Part shown: piece after piece, positions 46,101-57,030 of the stretch
Numbering within the stretch: the first letter of the stretch is position 1
Layout of the letters: every line of letters starts with the position of its first letter
DNA from: Lineus longissimus
Taxonomy: Eukaryota > Nemertea > Pilidiophora > Heteronemertea > Lineidae
Direction: 5' to 3'
NCBI RefSeq assembly: GCF_910592395.1
Contig: NC_088311.1
Span: 9,116,501 to 9,180,500 of the forward strand
Length of the DNA: 64,000 nt
The notes under the pieces: model-generated
Database searches by the model: none
What the model was told of the DNA's origin: nothing
What the model saw: the letters and a program-made list of their open reading frames with translations, nothing else
Made by a program: the position numbers and the translations under genes

Positions 46101-46269
46101 CTTTGTTGGCACGAGTCCAGAATGGGAGCTTGCCATGAGTACCGTCTGTTTCCTCCTGCGACCAAACGGCAAATGTGAATTCCAAATGAACGGTCGCACA
46201 CAAGAAATCACAAGTTACGACTACCATGGACACAGTGACCTAATAGCAACTGCATACCCAACTAATTAG
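43192..46269 (+). CDS. ENDOU: Secreted EndoU-type endoribonuclease with two SMB domains
   Basis: Exons 43192-43261, 43774-44215, 44892-45094, 45309-45535 and 46042-46269 join in phase to give 389 residues. Exon 1 is a signal peptide ([18 protein letters not shown]). Exon 2 holds two somatomedin-B domains, each with eight Cys ([34 protein letters not shown]). The XendoU domain follows: [31 protein letters not shown], the two catalytic His in FEHVFVGE and [12 protein letters not shown], and a final exon ([19 protein letters not shown]) where the catalytic Lys is expected. Cleaves RNA at uridines with Mn2+ in characterised homologues. Domain order and length match placental-protein-11-type EndoU proteins. 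Tail to tail with DSCC1. Confidence 0.95.
43326..43444. repeat. 46-bp perfect inverted repeat in EndoU intron 1
   Basis: Bases 43326-43371 and 43399-43444 are exact reverse complements (start ATTGCGTTTCAGGAATCCTG). The 27-base loop contains a third, truncated copy of ATAACTATTTGACGAG. Probably a recent foldback insertion. Confidence 0.95.
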
Positions 46270-46301
46270 TAGTAATCACATGCTGTTAATAGTGCTGATA
46301 C

Positions 46302-46307
46302 AATAAA
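46302..46307 (+). promoter_or_regulatory. Polyadenylation signal of the EndoU gene
   Basis: AATAAA lies 33 bases after the EndoU stop codon. Confidence 0.6.
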
Positions 46308-46950
46308 TTCAGGCAACATGCAAATAAGAAAAGCTTGTCTTTATTCTCTTACAAACATTTGTAACAAAGAACAGTTTCGTTTCAATATGTCTGGTTTGAA
46401 CACACACGCATGAAGATACAGAATTGGGTCAGTCAATAGAGAGATGGGTCACTCAGTCACTCCGTTATGCCAACCTTACTGACAACACTCATCGAAGATT
46501 GATTGGGTGATGGATCTATTTACTAACTGATGATTCTGTGTGACTGCAAAATTGTGTCTGTCAACAATACTAAAGAATATTGCATGCAGTCAATTCTAAG
46601 GGGGAATATAGGCAGGAGCATGACGATCTTACTGGCTTTTTTGTAGTGTTAATAATTCAAAACCGGTTTTTATCCATGAAATCGCACAATTTTTCCAACC
46701 CTGCAGACCCAGTAACAACGATTTCTAAACTGGTTTATTTCTTCTCCATCAGATGGAGTTGGTGTTCGTTTTCGAAGTGCATCTGCAGGCATTGTGGGAG
46801 GCATTTTTGTTGTTATTGTTGGCAAGTATACATTTGATTAGATATCCATATTTGATATCGGGGGTACCTGGTTACGAGAATTATTGTCTTTGGGCACGGC
46901 AAGTGTTAACCTGGCCCCTGCCAATAGTCTCCCCTTAAGCCACTGGTAAA

Positions 46951-47127
46951 TGTGACCCACCTCGGCAAAATGAGTCGCATGTCACACAGAAGATGAGCCT
47001 AAAATGACACCAGGACATAATAGAAGAAATTGATATACTCAGATTTCACAAACGGCAGACAATAGTGAAATGAACAACCTGTCAAGCTCTGAGCAACGTG
47101 CGACTCATTTTGCCATGGCGGGTCACA
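46951..47127 (+). repeat. GTGACCC-end miniature element, copy 1
   Basis: Begins GTGACCCACC and ends GGCGGGTCAC, with longer inverted ends including CAAAATGAGTCGCATG. AAAT flanks both sides, as a 4-base target duplication would. A copy with the interior inverted is at 61919-62109. Confidence 0.85.
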
Positions 47128-47281
47128 AATAGTGGTTAACAAATGAACAATAAGTCATAAATGAATGAAAACAAATTGCAAACCTCAACTTGGTCATTCA
47201 CGCCCGCTCAAGGCATAGCAATATTAGTAAAACTAACAACATCAAGCACCATGTGACACACACTCCTCATTAGTGTGACTA

Positions 47282-50200
47282 TCATGAAATAGGCCTCCGC
47301 GAGTTGTAAACTTTCACACCCCCTTGTGTCGATGCCCGGCAGAACTTTGTGAGTAGGCCATTCACGCTCAACCTCTCAGTCGTCAAATCCCTAAAAAATA
47401 GCAGAGGAAAGGCGATGTAAAGAGCCACAAAACGTCCAACTTTTGTTGCTGCAACCAGTTATAATAATCAATGATGAGTGACAAAGTTTTTCATTTGCGG
47501 GTAGAAAAGAAATTTGAGGGAAAAAAAAGCTGCAGAAGCAACCAACCAGTGAGAGACGCGGACTTGTAAAGAAATTGTTTTGTGGGTTGTTTAAGAAAGT
47601 TACTGCAATCATAATTAAAGTCCTCCTTAACACATTTTCCGATATTTTTTACATCTCGATTACATTAGATATTTTACCGCAAGATATCATCCCTGGATAC
47701 AACGCTGGAGTGACCAGATTATTTGTTTACTTACAGAATATAGGGGGTGATTTCATCAAGGGCCCACTTTTCTTTTGTTTTGAAGAGGAAATTGAACCTG
47801 GAACGAAGGAGGAGTCTAGTTAAATGTTAAGCCCGAGGATGAGTCTTGCACGTAACTGAGCAGAGATGAGGAAATATAATAGAATACCCTTTACTGATGC
47901 AAGAAACTCAGTTTTAAAGTCAGAGGAACCACCTCGAAATGAGTGGTAATATCTCATTCCCTTTAGAAGACTTTGGTCTTCTTCCAATGTGACATGCATG
48001 GAAAGTCTACATAACTTTCAAACTTGAAACCGTTGATAAGGTGATGATAGCCAGCTATTCAAACAAACTTGTTGGGCGAACTTGCCTACCTTTCATTAAT
48101 TTCTTCAGGGACATCTGTTGAGGGAAAGTACCAAACAACTTCAGGTTTGCTACTTCTGTCTATCAGTGCCAAACCCTGCAGAGAGAAGTCAAATTATTAG
48201 TCAGATTATCAGTTTTTCAAATTCAAGTTAAATTTACTAATTTTTTAAGGAACACTCAGAGTACGCCTATGAGGAATTCTGCTATCAGTTTTTGACTTAC
48301 TTTCAACATGGAGAGATCTGTCTTCATTCCTTCTGGTACACTTGCTTGCCAAGTGGATATAAATTCCTTTAGATTAAACTGAAAAATAAAGAGTTTCCAC
48401 TGATTGCCTCTTTTGAATGTGCACTTTAAGTTTGAGGATAGAATAGTCAAGAGTTTCGAAGATGTAATAACATTACCATTTGATTTAAAGCTCATGATCA
48501 GCACTTTGATTGTTTATCAGACCAGCAAGTAGGCCTAGTTTCACCATACATCTTTGCAAAGCTTTACAAAGTAGCTAAAGAAAATAGGTAGAGGATGAAA
48601 GTGGAGTCCAGAGACAGATCAGAATCTAACTTTTCCTGTGTTCTTTAGTAGTAATGTAGCGTAATGTCTGGAAATCATTTCTTCACTGATTCTGTAGACA
48701 CCACCAGTACCTGAAAAAATATCAGTGCAGAAATAAACAAAATAGAAACCAAACACTTCAGACGATCGTTACAATACATGCAGGTTCAATATTGGCTTCA
48801 ATGATGTTGATACCTTCCACACTAAGCAGCGCATTCAGTTGACTTTATACCAACTTACTTTTCCTTAGCTCCTCTGAGAGAAAAGGGCAATCAACAACTC
48901 TTCTCCACTGTCTTTTGTCCCTGGCGATCCTCTCCAGTTCTTGCCAAGAGTGACCCATGGACATGATCTTCAAGTCGAGCTGCCGTCGCCAGCTCTTTTC
49001 AGTATGCGGAGTTTGTTTTACAGGCTGAGGTCCCTAGCCCCACTCCCCAACCCTCCTTTTTTCCGTCAGGGGATAGAACCAGCAATGGTAGAGATTCACA
49101 GTATACACAGTGAAAAAAGATGAACCAAAAGGCAATGAATTAAACATTATCTACAGAACCAATTTAAGTCTGATGAAATATACATCTTTTGAAATTTCTG
49201 AAAATATAGCACTGATACTCACCAGTGTCTACCTCAGTTGTTTCCAGTGGTTCACCATAAGTCTTCAACACACTTGTTATTACATCTCTAAATGAATAAT
49301 GCGTATACAGGTAAAGTAACAATCCCTCTCAAACATCAGTTACGAAATAAATCTCGATTAAATAGAAATCAAGTGCAAGGAATAAGAAACTCTCCGGGGA
49401 AAAAAAAAATGGGTAGTTAATGAAAATTTGTGGTTCGATTTATTAGTGGTCTCATTAAGGTTTGGTTATCAGAAGCCAGGAAATTTCTCTTGAGGTCTTA
49501 GATAAATGGTAGTTGTATTTACTGTAAAAGGCCCTGTGCAGGACTGTGATGCCCAACAGACGGGCAGTGATGAACAAACCTCACCAATAAGAAATAAATA
49601 TTTAAACCAATCTTCCGCAGCCAAGGCTAGGTCATGGTTAAGTACCTAGTGATGTTGTTGAACATGTTGGGCCGAATTTACGAAGGGTGTTTAAGAGTTA
49701 GACGCGTGTAAATTCTACATAATCAGTTTCAGGGCCTAATGCGGTTTTCATGAACAAACCCTGCAAGGCCCTGGCTCTGTCTATTCAGACATTAAACGCT
49801 GTTTTAAGCTAAACACCCTTTGTAAATTCGGCCCAATATGTTTGGCCGAAGGGCAGATTTTTTTTATGCATTTCAAAAATGGTGGGAGGGACTCGAGACC
49901 AGAAGTTCAGCTCGGTTTGAAGCTTACCTGTGATAAAGTGTTTCCAGTGTATTGCAGCATTCCTGCAACGGCACATAATCTAGGCTCCAAGAATTTTCAC
50001 TGATCAAATCCTCTATGCTTGTGATCACTTTACTAAGGAACTCATGGTCTAAAATTCGGACATATCCTGCAACACAAGCATATCTAAAGTAATGAACTGT
50101 TCAACAGAAACAAATTTTAGACGAGTCCTCTCCCCTTGATGCCATTGTGTACAAAGGAATTGAACCCTTGGCATTGGGTCCATTTTGAGATACCGAAACC

Positions 50201-52915
50201 CTCTAGAGTGGAGACAAAACCTCATCAAACTCACCATCTATTATACATGCCTGAGCTTGTTTCAGGCCACTCTGGATCTCTTCCTCGCTTGCTTGAATCA
50301 GATCTAAGATGTCATCATAAGTGTACTGAAAGAGACAGGGTGGGGATAAAGATGGCAAATCAAATCGAAAAAGCGTTCAATCGCAAAAGTCAAAGTGTTA
50401 GGTTTTGTCCTAGTCCTCCCTGTCGTGTTTTGTAACCAAATCCTTTACAACTTTTTACGCAGTCTGACCCCGCTATCACTGGTGTTGGTATATCACTTGC
50501 ACTATTGGACTTGGAGATTTTACAAGACAAATGAAATGCACACCAGTCAATTAACGCACCTTTTCCATTTCATTTTCACTTTCTTCTAATCTGCCGAGGT
50601 ATGGATTTTGTTCCAACAAATCTCGTAGCTTTTTTAGCCGAGGTTTGCATGGCTTCAATTCGAGATATTTCCGAAGTACAGACGTAACCTTGAATACAAG
50701 AGAGTGAATTAAAATCGCTATCTGGATAACAGACAATTTTTTTTCTGTCAGGATATCAAGTAGGAAAAGTTTTCCTTATAAAATAGCTGGCAAAACCAAA
50801 TCTTAGAGACAAGGTCTTCATTGAATCGAGTGCAGTGCTACCGTCTCTTTATTTCCGGTGCAACCAACCAAAAACTTATTGGAACTGTGGTGAACGATAG
50901 AACTTGGGGAAAATTTAGTGATACGGCTTAATACTACGGGCCGATAGTACATTTACTTAGTGTACCCACCCGGTGAATACCGGGTACAGCAGCAAAAGAG
51001 TTACTAATCATCCCATATTTCTTTAAAAACCCACCTCTTGTTCAACTATATTTTGTTCACCTTCATCTTTTCCGTCTCCATAACTACAGGATGGTAAAAG
51101 TAATAAAGAATTTGATGTGTCTGCCTCCTTCACGTCATATGTTTTACTCTTTGTGCACAGCACAGCACTTTCATGTTTTTCACCCTTAATCAATAACCTG
51201 AATGAGAATAGAAGAACAAATGATGAAAATTAAAGAACAGGAGAAATATCACTATCACTATCAGCCACTGAACACTCTCCGACACAATACATGTAGCAAT
51301 AACTTTTTGAATTGCTCTTTGGAATATTGCTTCAGGACAGAACTTGAGACTGGTACACAACTGGAGTGATAGAAGCGATACTGATATACATTAAGCCAAA
51401 GAAAATTCTGACAGTAATTTCAATCAAATAAGAGAGCACTTCCTCTAGTCCTTAACTTGAAAGCAGAAAGCAAACTTTGGAATTAGCAAGCAATGGTCCA
51501 CGTTCGGCAAACGTCAAAATTCGGCAGCAGGCAACCGTTGCCGTAAAGTGACACTTCCGGTGAAAATTGACACCACAGCATTGAAAATCATGTGAGCATT
51601 GTTCGATTAATTCCGCTTTTTTTGGTTACTGCTGAAATGAATTAAAAAACACATATTTTACACACAAATTTGCGCCAGAATATTCTGCAGTACATGTCGT
51701 CTGCTGAGCCAGAGCTTACAAGACGGGGACATGGGACAGGTCGTATTAATTAGCTGTATTTGAGTAAGTGTATTAGAATTGAACCTCCATCAGTTGGTCT
51801 GACGCCACATTTCAGTGGAGGCCATTCTAAAAATTGAGAATTTTCAAAAATGCGTGGATAGACTTACATTTCCTTGGGTAAATATTTAGATCAATACCAG
51901 CTGCCCCCTATTAATCTATAATGGAACCCTCGATCGGCAGCGCTAGGCCCCGAAGTTATCCCGAAGCTGAGGGATGCCGCGTGAGGCATCCGAGGGATGC
52001 CGTATAAAGCAACCGTTGCTGTTAACAGCAACGGGGGATTCCTCGAACGGCATCGCTGCCGAATTTTGACGTTTGCCGAACTGATATAAGAACTTTGAAT
52101 CCACTAAATTTGAGGTCAATTACCTCTCTCCAGTCTTCAGCTGCCCAACCATATCATCATCGAGTTCAAGAAACCTGTATTTATCATTGTCTAGTTCTGA
52201 TGAGAAGTAAAGACTCTGGATGGTGGGCTGAACATCAGTCTTGTCAAGTTTAGCAAACCCAAGAAGTTTATTGACAAGATCTATTGGCCTGTAAAAAATC
52301 AAAGAGTAAGTCTTTTTAGCTATGTTATTTTTCACTGGTGGAAGTCAAATTTTGGATGATGATTCAAAGTTAATTGGGGGCTGAGGAAGATGTTATTTAG
52401 GGACGCAGGCTGTACATCAATCATGATGCAAACGGCCAGGATTCAAGTCAGAGCCTTGTAGCCAAATGGCGAATGACTCTACTTTGTGCTTCAAAAGACA
52501 GTCGTTTCTAAAACCAGCTCAACAGTTCATTCTATACTAGTACTACATGCCAAATTGGCATGAATAAGACAGGAAAGTATGGTTGCCAGGTCAGCTTATG
52601 ATCACAGATTCGATATCGGCCCCATCCAAAGGTACGGAAGGAGCACACCATGTAAAAGCCCACGTGCAATGCATGACAGCGGTAGTTCTCCCTTCGCCGC
52701 CGGGGGCGCTGATTAACTTTCTGAATAAAAACGAGAGGTTTTTGATGACCGCAGCAGTAACAAGCACCGGTTTATACGGTTATTTCATGTTTAAACATAT
52801 CTATGACCTGTCATCTAGCTTGAGATGCATAATAACTTCTAAACGGCATTCTTTCGCACCCTAATTCACTCAATTCGAGCTCCGATTGCTCCGATTCAAT
52901 TTCAATGTCCGCCAT
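47282..52915 (-). CDS. DSCC1: DSCC1 (sister chromatid cohesion protein DCC1), complete
   Basis: Twelve exons, all phases closing: 52915-52860, 52288-52124, 51197-51035, 50688-50560, 50325-50235, 50066-49928, 49287-49223, 48710-48631, 48378-48301, 48175-48090, 47797-47735 and 47390-47282, giving 407 residues. DCC1 is a subunit of the CTF18 clamp-loader complex that acts on PCNA and sister cohesion. Diagnostic segments: CTKSKTYDVKEADTSNS, KPRLKKLRDLLEQNPY, DDILDLIQASEEEIQSGL, SVPEGMKTDLSMLK, KEKWALDEITPYI and the C-terminus GGVKVYNSRRPIS, all in family order and at near-normal length. The first exon (MADIEIESEQSELELSEL) uses a weak donor, GTGCGA, and is the least certain. Head to head with the 402-residue gene. 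Confidence 0.95.
49668..49837. repeat. 170-base TIR element in DSCC1 intron 6
   Basis: Starts TGGGCCGAATTTACGAAGGG and ends with the inverted form CCCTTTGTAAATTCGGCCCA, ~26-base ends with two mismatches. Non-coding interior. Confidence 0.8.
51503..52080. repeat. 578-base TIR element in DSCC1 intron 2
   Basis: Ends are a perfect 26-base inverted repeat (51503-51528 and 52055-52080, starting TTCGGCAAACGTCAAAATTC). The interior carries GGGATGCCG direct repeats and GCAACCGTTGC palindromes. No ORF. It looks like a MITE-type element. Confidence 0.88.
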
Positions 52916-53997
52916 GTTCCCGCTTGATAGTTCGTATGAAATGTGGAATCTAAACGAAACGAGACTAGAGGGTCGCGACGGCTCCTAATTGAGTTTACCG
53001 TCTCTGTGCAGATGCAGCGGTGGTCCCGATGCTGAGCAAAATGCGGTCACGTTGATTAGATGACAAAATGTTGTCACATCTTCCACATTAACTGAAGAAA
53101 GATAGCAGATGCTGTCACATTCACACCAGATGAGACATTATCACATCAGAACCAGTTGAGATAGGCCTAACATATGATGTCACACCTAGACCAGTGTCAC
53201 ATCCACACCAGATGCCGAGAAAGCAGATGTGCATGCTGTCACATCCAGACCATTAGGCCAGACCAGATTAGAAAGCAGATGATGTCCCATTCAGACTAAA
53301 TAGCAGATGATGCAACATTGATACTAGATGAGATGTGATAGCAGCTTATGTCACATCCACATGATACGATTGCAGGTGTTGTCACGTCATAGTCGGGCAC
53401 AAATGACATGGGGTACCAGGTCCGTTCTACTACATCCACCATACGCGTTTTCATACGGTGTCGATCATAAACTCATGCTAACTCAATATGTATGACTGAG
53501 TGGTCTCCTCGCTTGGGTGCTAATTAACCTTTTCGATCCAATATTCCTGTCAACGAGGTCAACTCCCAAGACATTTCCTTTATGCAATATTCACCGCATG
53601 CATCATGAACATAATCTTGTTAATTAGCACAGTATTGAACACAGTTATTGACTACAATGTAATTGGGATACACCAGGGATGGAGACAGCGTGCAGATAAC
53701 ATCTACATGTACGTGTATTTCTAATGTCCTTATGTCGTCTAGTTGGGATAAAGTCATGCCATGTTGGGAAAGACCATGCAGGGGGTTCACAGACAGACTG
53801 TGTCTTCAGAGAGAATGGATAGACATGACATATTTATCATTATACAGCAGAGATTCAAATAAAAGGATGAATAGATTAGAAATTGCTACGGGTAGAATGA
53901 GAGCTTCCAAGTGTGCGCTTGTTGAGAAAGAAAAACGAAAGGAATGAAGTGTCGCTGTCTATTTTACTTGAGTAGGTAACGGTGGTGTCATCCGTGA
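52916..53997. promoter_or_regulatory. Divergent promoter region with degenerate repeats
   Basis: This is the only space between the DSCC1 ATG (52915, leftward) and the ATG at 53998 (rightward). Bases 53035-53390 are packed with loosely repeated ATGTCACATCCAGACCAGAT phrases, about ten degenerate units. No clear TATA box was assigned for either gene. Confidence 0.45.
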
Positions 53998-56413
53998 ATG
54001 AAGGACAATGTTGTGCAATTCAGTGATGATGACGGAATAACCCGTTTTCCGGCTAAAAGCAGCAGAGTGGTTGTGGCAGTGCCACAGAGATTACTTGTAA
54101 ATGCTATACCCCTACGACTGTCATTTTATAACATGGCCTGTTTGGAAGAGGAACCAATCTCTGTAAACCACATCCAAGATGCCCACTTCCGTCTCACCAG
54201 CCCTCACTTCCGAAGCGTACGGCAGAAGTTCGTTTGGTACAGGCACAATTTATTGAAGCAAGACAAACATTTGGAAGTAGAAAGGAGACAAATATCACAT
54301 GACCTATCAAATCAGGAAAGGGACATGCAGGCGAAACTGTATCAGCTGACTATCGCAAGGGAAAAGACACGACTGCAGAAAATAAGTAAGTGTGGGGGTA
54401 TTTAGTTTATTATTACGTATTACGTGAACATCTGAACCTCTTTAAAACCCAACCGTGAGTATCACAGTCGGAGCACAAGCCAATAAAACACTGTGTGTAC
54501 ACGCGTACAGTGCTATACATGACGGAAGAAGATATTGATCATATCAGGGTATATCAGTCCGGGCACGATTTTGTATCGGCTATACACCAGCGGAATATGA
54601 CCATTTGACCATTCTTCTTGACTGTATAGCACGGTCTGGTTGTGACTCGTTTTTGTTTCTTGTCATAAATCGCAAACTGGTGTTTTTCATTTCCCTCAAA
54701 ACCTGAAAGGGTTGAAAGAGCGCAAAAAAGTATGAGACAGTGTGTAGCCTGAGAAAGATTTACCCGTTATTGTCAGGCACGGTTGTTTATACGAACCGAT
54801 CGAAAAGCTTTCACTTGATATATACCGTCTTTTTAGGGAACACTCAATGCGAAAATGAAGAAAAAGTTTCATCTGAAACTGATTCAGAATCGGAAACAGA
54901 CAGCACACATCATGGTCATGGGAAGTTGAACCCATATCCACCCCTACGGCCGAGGCTACATGCCCATCGCCCTTCAAATGCGGGATCGTCAGTGCACCGG
55001 CCACCAACTCCCGGATCGACCGTGGTGGTCCGTCCGCCACCAACTCCTGGAATGATTGTCGCGGTCCGTCGTTCATCAACTCCTCGATCTGCAGTTAGCG
55101 AAAAACGAACTCCGGGTTAGGGTTTGTCATATATTTTAATTGATGTTTTAGCAAATACATTTCTTTTAAATATGGGTGTTTTCTAAAAGATTGTAAACCA
55201 GCGGACTTGATGGACATTTTTGGAGTTAGTGTACGTGGCCGGACACATTCACTACATTCCGTCCATAATCGGATGTGTTTGGGTGATACTCTAATAAGCA
55301 TCTTCATCAACATTGATGCCATCCAGATTTTGTCATGTTACTAGCCGTCAATGTTAAATTATCCAGTCTTCCTTCACATGCAGGCGTGTTTCGGCAACGG
55401 AGTTTTCACACACCAGGTAGCGTCAAGCCTCCAGGCCCGAGAAAGACTGATGTCCATGTCAGTAGCGCACCCCTGGCCGCAGCCTACCAGAGACAGCGGG
55501 CACGACTGGGGTAGGTAGTGACACAAGGATAGCTAGATGGTTAGATTGGTGGTTTATACGGCAATCAATAAATATGCAGTAAAGGCATGGAGGGAGCAGA
55601 ATCTGACCAAGCGACAAATTCACCTCGAACGCCTTGAATAGCACTGATGTATAGGCTCTACTGCGAGATGGTTGAGACACTTGGCGAACTACACAATCTG
55701 TCTTTCCCATCATGACCCTCAAGTTTTGGATCCACTCCGCCAACCCGGACTCCGTTACACCAACTATGAGGGGAAGTCACAGACGGAGTACATCTGATGG
55801 TTCAGAATGGTCCTTCTTGGCTCCCATCATTCACCGTATCTTCCTTCTTCTGGGACTCTCCCTCAAGCAAGATGTTTTCGGTTAATGCTCGCAAGTAATT
55901 GGTCCAGATTCTGAAGGCTGCGCTGATAAAGCAGAATTTAGACTGAAGGTTTCCATGGAAACTTTATATTTTCTTTTTCTTTCTCCGTTCCCTTGCAGCG
56001 CCCAATCCGATCCCTGCCAGCCCAAACCATCACCACCGGAGGGCGTATGGGTGGGAGAACCAAAAGCTATTCAATCAATTCGCAGACCAAGAAAATCTCT
56101 CGTGGAGCAAGGGCTCAGCAAACAGGTCCATTTAGCACGAATTCAGAGCAACCTCGACAGACTCATATTCAACTTTTTTAACAGGGAAATGATTACGACA
56201 AAAACGGGTGGCAATACGTTGCGACCCGAAACCGAACTGGATTCTTTGGCCACGCGGTCTCCCATCTCGACCGTTATCAGTCGTCTGTCGGAATACGGAG
56301 AGGCGCGGGTCAGGTCGGGTACTAGCACCATCGGTTTCTCGGCTCAGCTTGCTAGTCTTATCGCCAGATTGGACGACGTCAGGCTCCAGCTTGACGCGAC
56401 AGAAAACGACTAG
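53998..56413 (+). CDS. Four-exon gene, 402-residue protein of unknown function
   Basis: Exons 53998-54385, 54837-55115, 55384-55510 and 55999-56413 join in phase from the ATG to TAG. Exon 1 (residues 1-129) has an ordered part (VAVPQRLLVNAIPLRLSF; FRSVRQKFVWYRHNLLKQD) ending in a charged, probably coiled-coil helix (NQERDMQAKLYQLTIAREKT). Exons 2-3 are acidic (SSETDSESETDST), then rich in R-PPTPG motifs (three related repeats) and basic residues. Exon 4 ends in a second helix (ASLIARLDDVRLQLD). No signal peptide or membrane segment. I do not recognise the family; the layout suggests a cytoskeletal or scaffold protein, which is inference. Shares its promoter region with DSCC1. Confidence 0.75.
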
Positions 56414-56564
56414 ATGGTATAGCGGGAAAGTTCGGTTCTTACTGAGACGACACCACCATTTGAATTATGAGTTTTGACAGAACCAGCTATCAATTAGGGG
56501 GAGCATCTGTTAAGCGGTGGGTATTTAATTTGGACTTATGTTGAAAAATTCTCATTTGTTTTTG

Positions 56565-56570
56565 AATAAA
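56565..56570 (+). promoter_or_regulatory. Candidate polyadenylation signal of the 402-residue gene
   Basis: AATAAA lies 152 bases after the TAG at 56413. Confidence 0.5.
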
Positions 56571-56714
56571 TCATTTTTGTTCTGCCAGTAGGCAATGTAT
56601 GATATGACCGATGACCAGGTCGGGTGACCAGGAGAGTAACTCCACTCCCAAACTCAATTCTTTCATGCAAGGCTTGAGAATACAACAATATCATAACATT
56701 TTGTAAGTTATTAA

Positions 56715-57030
56715 CAAGCTCAAGCTTCCAACGGGTGGTAAAATTGGACTTCCCACTTACCATGCTTACGAACCAAATACCTCCTGGGGAACCTTCCGTC
56801 TCTGGAGCGATCATGCGGAAGGGAACATATATGGAGAAGGAGAATTTCTTGAAACGGTATTGGCCTGTCAGCAAAAACATCTGCATCCACGTCCGCAAAA
56901 CCTTAGGAGCTTTGAAACTAACAGGTTTCAGGATGTACCAGCAAAAGGTAAAGACTCTAGTTATGACCGGTTGATTACTTCGATTGGACACAAATGCCAA
57001 GTCGGAACAGGTCATGACTATCACACATCC
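56715..57030 (+). CDS. Possible unassigned terminal exon
   Basis: A + frame of ~100 codons reads KLKLPTGGKIGLPTYHAYEP, then SWGTFRLWSDHAEGNIYGEG, and ends KCQVGTGHDYHTS before TAG. Composition is protein-like, but no good acceptor or start was found and I recognise no family. The opposite strand is also open over the same stretch, which lowers confidence. Confidence 0.25.
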
